This document shows, one piece after another, positions 1 through 5,931 of a stretch of DNA of 6,830 nt. The notes below the pieces were generated by a model. That model was not told where the DNA came from and searched no databases. It was given only the letters and a program-made list of their open reading frames with translations. The DNA is taken from the NCBI GenBank assembly GCA_945863085.1, contig CAMBCD010000149.1, forward strand, positions 1 to 6,830. Direction: 5' to 3'. Source of the DNA: Bordetella parapertussis. GTDB lineage: Bacteria; Pseudomonadota; Gammaproteobacteria; Burkholderiales; SG8-41. Made by a program: the position numbers and the translations under genes. Within the stretch, counting starts at the first letter, position 1; each line of letters opens with the position of its first letter.

Positions 1-885
1 CCGTCGAAACCCATCCGCATCATGGGGCAGGGCGCAGGCAGCACCGCGGATTATCTGTCGCGTTATATCGGCCAGCGGCTGAGCGAGCGCTGGCAGCAAC
101 CGGTCGTTGTGGATAATCGCGCCGGGGCCGGCGGTACTCTGGCTGCCGAGGTCGTGGCCCAGGCGACGCCCGACGGTGATTCGCTGATCATGGGTCATGC
201 CGGGCCGATGGTCAGCGCGGTGTCGCTGTACAAAAACCTGCCCTACGATCCGCTGAAGGATTTTTCGCCAATCACCAAAACGGCGAGCGGCGTGACGGTG
301 CTGGTGGTGCATCCCTCGGTGCCGGCGAAAAATGTTCCGGAGTTGGTGGCGCTGTCGAAGCAGCGCAACCTCAGTTATGCCTCCGCCGGCAACGGCACGG
401 TCAGCCATCTCACCGGTGAACTGTTCAAGCAGGTGGCCAAGGTCAATGTGCAGCACATCCCGTACAAAAGCGCCGGTTTTGCGCTGACCTCGATACTGTC
501 CGGTGAAACGCAGATTTCCTTTCTGTCACCGATCACCGCTTACGCACAACTGAAGTCGGGCAAGGTGCGTGCGCTGGCGGTGTCGAACAAGGAGCGTTTT
601 GTCGGTGCGCCGGATATTCCCAGTGCCACCGAGGCCGGCATCCCCGGCATGGAGGCCGAACTCTGGTTCGGGTTGTTCACCACCGCGAAAGTGCCCAAGC
701 CCATACTGGCCAAGCTGCACAAGGAAATCACCGGCATCCTCAATAATCCCGAAGTGAAGGAAGCGATCCTGCAGCGCGGCGCGGTACTGGTGCCGGGTAC
801 GCCGGAAGAATTGCACGCCTTCGTCAAAAGCGAGCTGGCGAAGTGGACGCCGATCATCAAGGCATCCGGCATCAAGGCGGACTGA
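1..885 (+). CDS. Bug/TctC-family tripartite tricarboxylate transporter substrate-binding protein (5' truncated)
   Basis: This is a periplasmic solute-binding protein of the Bug family, which captures small, usually carboxylated compounds for TctAB-type transporters. The reading frame is open from the first base. The visible 294 residues start with PSKPIRI, which in this family lies just after the signal peptide, so about 30 residues including the export signal are missing (family length is about 320-330). Family marks are the DNRAGAGG stretch at visible residues 38-45, the HIPYKSAG segment at 152-159 (usual form VPYKG), and the GKVRALAVS strand at about 189. The first ligand-loop segment reads GQGAGST instead of the usual P-PGG form. 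It ends at TGA 883-885, 83 bp before the M24 gene on the same strand. No TctA or TctB membrane gene is in view, so it may be one of the many orphan Bug proteins. The ligand cannot be predicted. Confidence 0.93.
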   Translation, partial: PSKPIRIMGQGAGSTADYLSRYIGQRLSERWQQPVVVDNRAGAGGTLAAEVVAQATPDGDSLIMGHAGPMVSAVSLYKNLPYDPLKDFSPITKTASGVTVLVVHPSVPAKNVPELVALSKQRNLSYASAGNGTVSHLTGELFKQVAKVNVQHIPYKSAGFALTSILSGETQISFLSPITAYAQLKSGKVRALAVSNKERFVGAPDIPSATEAGIPGMEAELWFGLFTTAKVPKPILAKLHKEITGILNNPEVKEAILQRGAVLVPGTPEELHAFVKSELAKWTPIIKASGIKAD

Positions 886-891
886 ACGGCG

Positions 892-920
892 GTGATGAGT
901 AATGGAGTAATGAGTGAGGG
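892..920 (+). repeat. Short 7-bp-period repeat array (GTRATGA type)
   Basis: Four units stand almost in tandem: GTGATGA (892-898), GTAATGG (899-905), GTAATGA (907-913) and GTGAGGG (914-920), with one extra A at 906. The array starts seven bases after the stop codon of the binding-protein gene. It resembles the heptanucleotide intergenic repeats (STRR type) known from cyanobacteria and other bacteria. It contains stop codons and is not coding. A function is not evident. Confidence 0.55.
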
Positions 921-968
921 GCGCAGGGCGATTATTTATAAGTATTTGATTTTATTGGAGAATTTGTA

Positions 969-2327
969 ATGGCACGGAAAACAAAACCGGTGGAACCCAA
1001 GAAGATCAAGGCCTCGGGCATTGATCCGAAGAAGCGTATTTCTTCGGCGCCGGATGTGTTGTTCGATCCGGCGAATCCGGGGCATCGCTGGGAGCGCCCG
1101 CTGCAGGCGCCCGGTCGCATGCAGGTCGATTTCGAAGAGCGTGTCGATTTCCGCCGCCTGCATGAATATCGACTGGCGCGCACGCGCAATGCGCTGAAAA
1201 AATCCAAGCTCGGCGCATTGCTGGTGTTTGACCAGATCAACATGCGTTACATCTCGAGCACGGTGATCGGCGAATGGGCGCGCGACAAACTGACGCGCTG
1301 GTGCCTGTTGACCGGCAACGGCGAACCCTGGGTCTGGGATTTTGGCTCGGCGGTGCGCCACCACAAACTGTATGCGCCGTGGCTGCCGAAAAACCACAAC
1401 ATTCCGGGACTCGCCGGACTGCGTGGTGCGGTGTCGCCGAAAGTCGGCCTGTTCGAGGCTGCGGCAAAAGAGATTTACGACATCCTCAAGCAGGAAGGTG
1501 TCGCCGACATGCCGATCGGCATCGATGTCGTCGAGCCGCCTTTCCTGTTTGCGCTGCAAAAGCTCGGCCTGAAGGTGATGGACGGGCAGCAGGTCATGCT
1601 CGATGCGCGCGAGATCAAGAGTTACGACGAAATCACGCTGCTCAATACCGCAGCGGCGATGGGTGACGGCGTCTACCAGGATATTTTCGAGGCGCTGAAG
1701 CCGGGCATCCGCGAAAACGAAATCGTCGCAATGGCCGCCAAGCGGTTTTATGAAATGGGTTCGGACTGCGTCGAGGCCGTCAACGCGATTGCCGGCGAGC
1801 GCTGCAGCCCGCATCCGCATAATTTCACTGACAGGATGATCCGCCCCGGCGACCAGGCGTACTTCGACCTGATCCATTCCTACATGGGCTACAAGACCTG
1901 CTACTACCGCACCTTCACGGTGGGCAGTGCGACACCGGCGCAGCACGACGCCTACAAGCGGGCGCGGCGCTGGATGGATGATGCGATCGACATGCTGAAA
2001 CCGGGGGTTTCCACGGAGGCGGTTGCACGCGCCTTCCCGAAATGCACCGACATCGGTTTTGAAACTGAGATGGCGGCCTTCGGCCTGAACTTCTGCCACG
2101 GCCTGGGCCTCGGCCTGCATGAGCGGCCGCTGATCTCGCGCCTGAATTCGTTCAAGGATCCCTACGAACTGAAAGCTGGCATGGTGTTCGCGGTCGAAAC
2201 CTTCTGCCCGGCCAGGGACGGCGTGTCGGCAGCGCGGATTGAAGAAGAAGTGGTGCTGACGCCCGACGGCGCGAAAGTCATCACGCTATTCCCGGCACAG
2301 GAATTGCCGATTGCGAATAAATACTGA
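969..2327 (+). CDS. M24-fold metallohydrolase/lyase (creatinase / aminopeptidase P / DddP-like) with altered metal site
   Basis: This 452-residue protein has the two-part layout of M24 enzymes: an N-terminal creatinase-type domain (about residues 55-215, with LLVFDQINMRYIS) and a C-terminal pita-bread domain (about 220-445). Canonical M24 enzymes bind two metals through Asp, Asp, His, Glu, Glu. Here D300, H377 (in HGLGLGLHERP), E410 (AVETF) and E425 (RIEEE) match, but the second Asp position is C311 (GYKTCYYRTF). A substrate-type His segment, CSPHPHNF, lies at 279-286. C376 directly precedes H377. The N-terminal domain and overall length recall DddP, the M24-fold DMSP lyase, as well as prolidase-like proteins, so the reaction may be C-N or C-S cleavage rather than peptide hydrolysis. 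No signal peptide is seen, so it is probably cytoplasmic. The ATG at 969 is preceded by GGAG (957-960) at 8-base spacing. Family assignment is firm; the substrate is unknown. Confidence 0.88.
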   Translation: MARKTKPVEPKKIKASGIDPKKRISSAPDVLFDPANPGHRWERPLQAPGRMQVDFEERVDFRRLHEYRLARTRNALKKSKLGALLVFDQINMRYISSTVIGEWARDKLTRWCLLTGNGEPWVWDFGSAVRHHKLYAPWLPKNHNIPGLAGLRGAVSPKVGLFEAAAKEIYDILKQEGVADMPIGIDVVEPPFLFALQKLGLKVMDGQQVMLDAREIKSYDEITLLNTAAAMGDGVYQDIFEALKPGIRENEIVAMAAKRFYEMGSDCVEAVNAIAGERCSPHPHNFTDRMIRPGDQAYFDLIHSYMGYKTCYYRTFTVGSATPAQHDAYKRARRWMDDAIDMLKPGVSTEAVARAFPKCTDIGFETEMAAFGLNFCHGLGLGLHERPLISRLNSFKDPYELKAGMVFAVETFCPARDGVSAARIEEEVVLTPDGAKVITLFPAQELPIANKY

Positions 2328-2336
2328 GGAAAAGCT

Positions 2337-2482
2337 TTAACCGCCACGACAAGAGCATTAACCGCCAAGACGCCAAGAGCGCCAAGAAGAGCAAAAGCAA
2401 AAAACCTTTAACGTTTTAATAGGTTTTCTTGGCGGCCTTGGCGTCTTGGCGGTGAAAAAGGTTTTAGCGTCTTGGCGGTAAA
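2337..2482 (+). repeat. Palindromic intergenic repeat element, copy 1 (CGCCAAGA units)
   Basis: The left arm 2361-2388 has three CGCCAAGA-like units and is the reverse complement of the right arm 2426-2453 at 26 of 28 positions. An inner stem pairs AAAACCT (2401-2407) with AGGTTTT (2421-2427), leaving a short AT-rich loop. A degenerate extra left unit (TTAACCGCCA at 2337-2346) and an extra right unit (GCGTCTTGGCGGT, 2468-2480) flank the hairpin, so the element is a nested inverted repeat. It fills the gap between the M24 gene and E1alpha. Bases 2422-2453 recur identically at 4565-4596. As RNA it would form a long, strong stem-loop. No T-run follows the stem directly, so it is not a standard intrinsic terminator. 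No transposase is present. Confidence 0.85.
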
Positions 2483-2495
2483 CAGTTTTTGAATT

Positions 2496-2500
2496 GAGGA
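2496..2500 (+). promoter_or_regulatory. Shine-Dalgarno site that sets the E1alpha TTG start
   Basis: GAGGA lies five bases before the TTG at 2506. There is no ATG at the 5' end of the E1alpha frame. An earlier in-frame TTG (2494) overlaps this site and would have no ribosome-binding site of its own, so 2506 is preferred. A GTG at 2518 is another possibility. Confidence 0.6.
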
Positions 2501-2505
2501 TTGCA

Positions 2506-3531
2506 TTGGATACCAAAGTGAAAAGTAAAAAATCCGCCGCAGCGGAAGACGATATCGGTCGCGATATCCGGCTCGAGCTGTTCCGCATGCAGCTGGAACT
2601 GCGGTTGTGCGAAAAACGCGCCTATGACCTGTTCCTGCAGAACCTGATCAAGGGCACCAGCCATCTGTCGCTGGGGCAGGAAGCCATTGCCGCGGCCTTC
2701 GGCGTGGCGATGCGGCCTGATGACTACACCTTCTGCACCTACCGCGGCCATGCCCACACCCTCGCGCGCGGCGCATCGATGACCGGTGTGCTCGGTGAAC
2801 TGATGGGGCGTGAATGCGGCCTCTTGGGCGGCAAGGGCGGTTCGATGCACCTGACGGATGTGTCCAAGGGGGCGATGGGTTCCTACGCCATCATCGGTGC
2901 GCATCTGCCGGTGGCGGCGGGCGCGGCCTGGAGCGCGCAGTACCGCGGCACCGAGCAGGTGTCCGTGTGTTTTTTCGGTGATGGCACCACCAACATCGGT
3001 GCTTTCCACGAAGCGCTGAATTTTTCCGTGGTGTGGAAACTGCCAGTGATCTTCGTCTGCGAAAACAACCTCTACCTGGAATACACGCCGATCAGCGCGG
3101 TGACTGCAGTCGAACATCCGGCGGCGGACCGTGCCGGTGCATACAACCTCGAAAAAATTGTCGTCGACGGCAATGATGCCGACGAGATGTACCGCACCGC
3201 CAGCAAATACATCGCCCGCGCGCGCAAGGGCGGTGGACCGGCGCTGATCGAGGCGATGACCTACCGCCATTCCGGGCATTCGCGCGCCGACCCGGCGAAG
3301 TACCGGCCGGAAGGCGAACTGGAGAAATGGCTGGAACGCGATCCGATCAAGATTTACCGCGAACGTCTGCTGGACCTCGGAATTGTCGAGGCCACGCTGA
3401 CCGATATCGAGGGTGAAGTGATGCAGCAGGTGAATGAGGCGACCGAAGCCGCCAAGGCCTCGGCGCCGCCGTCGCTGGACGGCATTCATCAACATGTGTG
3501 GGCTGACGGGGGTGCCGCATGGCGGAACTGA
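2506..3531 (+). CDS. Thiamine-diphosphate-dependent dehydrogenase E1 component, alpha subunit (acetoin/pyruvate type)
   Basis: This is the alpha subunit of a heterotetrameric E1, which decarboxylates a 2-oxo acid (or cleaves acetoin) on thiamine diphosphate and passes the acyl group to lipoyl-E2. With a TTG start at 2506 it has 341 residues, a usual family length. Visible marks are YRGHAHT (79-85), the GGKGGSMH segment (108-115), the cofactor/Mg motif GDG (158-160) ending in NN (187-188), and the active-site loop YRHSGHSRAD (253-262). GGKGGSMH is typical of PdhA/AcoA proteins, whereas branched-chain E1alpha usually has a different sequence there, so acetoin- or pyruvate-like substrates are favoured. 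The last 13 bp overlap the E1beta start, implying translational coupling and equal output. The gene sits between two copies of a palindromic repeat. The exact substrate is not determined by sequence. Confidence 0.93.
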   Translation: MDTKVKSKKSAAAEDDIGRDIRLELFRMQLELRLCEKRAYDLFLQNLIKGTSHLSLGQEAIAAAFGVAMRPDDYTFCTYRGHAHTLARGASMTGVLGELMGRECGLLGGKGGSMHLTDVSKGAMGSYAIIGAHLPVAAGAAWSAQYRGTEQVSVCFFGDGTTNIGAFHEALNFSVVWKLPVIFVCENNLYLEYTPISAVTAVEHPAADRAGAYNLEKIVVDGNDADEMYRTASKYIARARKGGGPALIEAMTYRHSGHSRADPAKYRPEGELEKWLERDPIKIYRERLLDLGIVEATLTDIEGEVMQQVNEATEAAKASAPPSLDGIHQHVWADGGAAWRN

Positions 3532-4496
3532 CTTACCGCGATGCGGTGGCTGCGGGCATCGCGCAGGAAATGGAGCGCGACGAACGCGTGGTGTTCCTCG
3601 GCGAAGACGTGGCGCATGCCGGCGGCGTGTTCAAGGCGACGGTCGGCCTGCTCGACAAATTCGGCGAAAAGCGCGTACGCGACTGCCCGATTTCGGAGCA
3701 GGCGATCCTCGGTGCGGCGATGGGCGCGGCGATGACGGGCCTCAGGCCGATTGCCGAGATCATGTTTTCGGATTTTCTCGCGGTGTGCTGGGACATTGTC
3801 GCCAACGAGATTGCCAAGTCGCGTTACATGACCAACGGTCAGGTGCAGATGCCGCTGGTGATCCGCACCGCCAATGGCGCGGGCTCGCGTTTCGGTGCGC
3901 AGCACTCGCAGTCGGTGGAGAACTGGGCAATGATGATTCCGGGCATCAAGGTCGTGGCGCCGGCGTTTCCTGCAGATGTGAAGGGTCTGATCGCCGCGGC
4001 AGTGCGCAGCGACGATCCGGTGCTGGTATTCGAACAAAAGTCGCTGTACCCGATGAAGGGTGAAGTGCCCGACGGCGAACATGTCGATGAACTGGGCAAG
4101 GCGCGTGTGTTGCGCCGGGGCAAGGATTGCACGATCGTCGCACTCGCCCTGATGGTGCATCGCGCGCTGGCGGCCGCTGAAATCCTCGAAAAGGAACATG
4201 GCATTTCCTGCACGGTGGTGGATGTCCGCTCACTGGTGCCGCTGGATACCGTGACCATTCTCGCTGAAGTTGCGGCGACCGGACGGCTGGTGACCATCGA
4301 GGAAAACCCGCGGCTCTGCGGCTGGGGTGCGGAAATCGCCTCGATCATCGCCGACGAGTGTTTCTGGGAACTCGACGGTCCGATCATCCGCATCACCACG
4401 CCGCACATCCCGCTGCCGTCCGCCTACCGCCTGGAAGACAACACCATTCCGTCGGTCGAGCGCATCGTGCGTGAAATTGCGGAAAAGATTGATTAA
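3519..4496 (+). CDS. Thiamine-diphosphate-dependent dehydrogenase E1 component, beta subunit (transketolase-like)
   Basis: This 325-residue beta subunit completes the E1 alpha2beta2 enzyme. It has the transketolase pyrimidine-binding domain (about 4-180) and the C-terminal transketolase domain (about 195-318). GEDV is at 28-31. PISEQAI at 57-63 contains E60, the position of the Glu that activates the cofactor aminopyrimidine ring in this family. GAGSRFGAQHSQS at 120-132 carries the conserved active-site His (H129). The C-terminal segment TPHIPLPSAYRLED is typical of AcoB/PdhB proteins. Its ATG at 3519 lies inside the end of E1alpha, with a G-rich ribosome-binding stretch at 3508-3512. The copy-2 repeat follows almost directly after the TAA at 4494-4496. 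Family membership is certain; acetoin versus 2-oxo-acid specificity is not. Confidence 0.94.
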   Translation: MAELTYRDAVAAGIAQEMERDERVVFLGEDVAHAGGVFKATVGLLDKFGEKRVRDCPISEQAILGAAMGAAMTGLRPIAEIMFSDFLAVCWDIVANEIAKSRYMTNGQVQMPLVIRTANGAGSRFGAQHSQSVENWAMMIPGIKVVAPAFPADVKGLIAAAVRSDDPVLVFEQKSLYPMKGEVPDGEHVDELGKARVLRRGKDCTIVALALMVHRALAAAEILEKEHGISCTVVDVRSLVPLDTVTILAEVAATGRLVTIEENPRLCGWGAEIASIIADECFWELDGPIIRITTPHIPLPSAYRLEDNTIPSVERIVREIAEKID

Positions 4497-4502
4497 AACC
4501 GG

Positions 4503-4623
4503 TTAACCGCCAAGACGCCAAGAAGATCAAAAACTAAAACCTGTTTTGTTTTTAACTTTTGATTGGTTTTCTTGGCGGCCTTGGCGTCTTGGCGGTAAAA
4601 AGTTTTTGCGTCTTGGCGGTAAA
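4503..4623 (+). repeat. Palindromic intergenic repeat element, copy 2 (CGCCAAGA units)
   Basis: This element has the same build and orientation as the one at 2337-2482. The right arm 4565-4596 is identical over 32 bases to 2422-2453. The left flank 4503-4523 is identical over 21 bases to 2358-2378. The extra right unit GCGTCTTGGCGGTAAA recurs at 4608-4623. The left arm is one unit shorter (4506-4523 pairs with 4579-4596 at 17 of 18). A separate inner stem joins ATCAAAA (4526-4532) to TTTTGAT (4557-4563). The loop sequences of the two copies differ while the arms are conserved. It fills the gap between E1beta and E2 and ends before the E2 ribosome-binding site. Confidence 0.85.
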
Positions 4624-4645
4624 TAAGGATTTTCAGGAGTAAAAG

Positions 4646-5869
4646 ATGGACATCATCATGCCGCAGCTCGGCGAAACTGTTGCTGAGGGTACGGTCACCA
4701 AGTGGTACAAAAAAGTCGGCGATACGATCAAGGCCGATGAAACGCTGTTCGATGTGGAGACCGACAAGGTCAGCACGGAGATTCCGTCGCCGGTGGCGGG
4801 CGTTATTGCCGAAATCGTGGTCGCCGAGGGCATTGTTGCCAAGGTCGGTGCGCGTCTGGCGGTAATCCGTGAAGCTGGCACGGCGAAACCGGCAGCGCCA
4901 ACAGCTGCAACGGCAAGCGCTGCGCCGGTTACGGCGGCAGCACCTGTAGCGGTACGTGCCGCGGCTGTGCCGAAAGTGAATGCGGCCGATCGCCTGTCAC
5001 CGGTGGTGCGCCGACTGGTGGCGGAACACAGCCTGAATCCTTCCGATATCACCGGCACCGGCCGCGATGGTCGCATTACCCGCGAGGATGTCACCGAATT
5101 CATCGCCCGCTGCGGTGCGCGTCCCGCCGCCGCACCAGCGCCTGCGCCGGTGGCAGCGGGGCAGACTGTGTCCTTCAACAGCGTGCGCAAACGCGTCGCC
5201 GAAAATACCGCGAAGTCCTGGCATACCGCGCCGCATGTGCTGCAGGTGGTCGAGGCGGATTTCCACCGCATCGAGGCTGCGCGCAAGCTGCATGGCGCCG
5301 ACTGGAAACGCCGCGAAGGTTTTGCGCTGACCTACCTGCCGTTCATTGTGCGTGCGGTGTCGATTGCGCTGGGCAAGTTCCCCAAGCTCAACGCCAGCCT
5401 GCAGGGTGACGGCCTGCAGCTTCACCGGCGCATCAACATCGGCATTGCGGTCGATCTCAATTTTGACGGTCTGCTGGTGCCGGTGTTGAAGGATGTGCCG
5501 GCCAAATCGCTGCCGCAGATCGCGAAGGAGATCAACGACCTCGCGCAGCGCGCACGCAGCGGAAAACTCCGACCCGACGAGATGACGGAGGGCACATACA
5601 CGATCACCAACAACGGCGCTTTCGGCACCGTGATCACCGCGCCCATCATCAACCAGCCGCAGGTGGCGATCCTGTCCGCAGACGGCATTCGCAAAAAAGC
5701 GGTGGTGATCGAGGCTGCGGACGGTGATTCCATCGCCATCCGGCCGGTAGGCGTACTGGCACAGAGTTTTGACCACCGCGCGGTGGACGGTTCCTACTCG
5801 GCGGCGTTCCTCGCGGAAGTGAAAAACGTGATCGAGACGCGCAACTGGGAACAGGCGCTGTCGGCATAA
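4646..5869 (+). CDS. Dihydrolipoamide acyltransferase, E2 component of a 2-oxo acid/acetoin dehydrogenase complex
   Basis: This 407-residue E2 core protein carries acyl groups from E1 on a swinging lipoyl arm and transfers them to CoA. Domains in order are one lipoyl domain (about 1-75) with the lipoylated lysine K41 in ETDKVST, an Ala/Pro-rich flexible linker (about 78-110), a peripheral subunit-binding domain (116-153, RLSPVVRRL to DVTEFI), a second Ala/Pro linker (about 157-172), and the catalytic chloramphenicol-acetyltransferase-like domain (about 176-405). The active-site motif HRAVDG has H377 and D381. ITNNGAFGT is the usual structural segment of the catalytic core. The start ATG 4646 has AGGAG at 4635-4639. 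It follows E1beta after a 149-bp gap filled by the repeat. No E3 gene follows, so dihydrolipoyl dehydrogenase must come from elsewhere. All key residues are intact. Confidence 0.95.
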   Translation: MDIIMPQLGETVAEGTVTKWYKKVGDTIKADETLFDVETDKVSTEIPSPVAGVIAEIVVAEGIVAKVGARLAVIREAGTAKPAAPTAATASAAPVTAAAPVAVRAAAVPKVNAADRLSPVVRRLVAEHSLNPSDITGTGRDGRITREDVTEFIARCGARPAAAPAPAPVAAGQTVSFNSVRKRVAENTAKSWHTAPHVLQVVEADFHRIEAARKLHGADWKRREGFALTYLPFIVRAVSIALGKFPKLNASLQGDGLQLHRRINIGIAVDLNFDGLLVPVLKDVPAKSLPQIAKEINDLAQRARSGKLRPDEMTEGTYTITNNGAFGTVITAPIINQPQVAILSADGIRKKAVVIEAADGDSIAIRPVGVLAQSFDHRAVDGSYSAAFLAEVKNVIETRNWEQALSA

Positions 5870-5873
5870 AGCG

Positions 5874-5908
5874 GTAATTGGTGATTGGTAAATGGTGACT
5901 GGTTACAG
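5874..5908 (+). repeat. Five-unit 7-bp tandem repeat (GTRAYTG type)
   Basis: Five consecutive heptamers keep perfect register: GTAATTG, GTGATTG, GTAAATG, GTGACTG, GTTACAG. The first starts four bases after the E2 stop codon. The last units are more diverged. The array ends just before the AAGGA ribosome-binding site (5918-5922) of the next gene. It resembles heptanucleotide intergenic repeats seen in many genomes and uses a different unit from the array at 892-920, although both begin GTRA. No function is evident. Confidence 0.65.
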
Positions 5909-5931
5909 ATAAAGCATAAGGAAAAAAAGAA

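Noticed and set aside
931..956. Promoter in the AT-rich stretch before the M24 gene
   Set aside because: TATAAG at 937-942 resembles a -10 box, but no reasonable -35 sequence lies 16-18 bases upstream; base composition alone is not enough.
936..2120. Long open frame on the minus strand opposite the M24 gene
   Set aside because: It lies almost wholly antisense to a well-supported gene, has no recognisable motifs, and is explained by GC-rich codon bias.
2361..2460. Intrinsic (rho-independent) terminator at the copy-1 hairpin
   Set aside because: The stem is strong, but the bases right after it are purine-rich (GAAAAAGG) with no T-run, and similar hairpins occur twice inside an apparent operon.
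2464..3495. Long minus-strand open frame opposite E1alpha
   Set aside because: The composition is Arg/His/Gly-rich without family motifs, and the opposite strand encodes a clear E1alpha.
2337..4623. CRISPR array or composite transposon made by the two repeats
   Set aside because: There are only two copies 2.1 kb apart with no regular spacers, no cas gene and no transposase between them, and the enclosed genes are ordinary metabolic genes.
2506..5869. Branched-chain 2-oxo acid dehydrogenase of valine catabolism, suggested by the neighbouring 3-hydroxyisobutyrate-dehydrogenase-like gene
   Set aside because: The E1alpha has the GGKGGSMH segment and length of the PdhA/AcoA type. No other valine-pathway gene is seen, and the reductase signature is atypical. 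It is not fully excluded.
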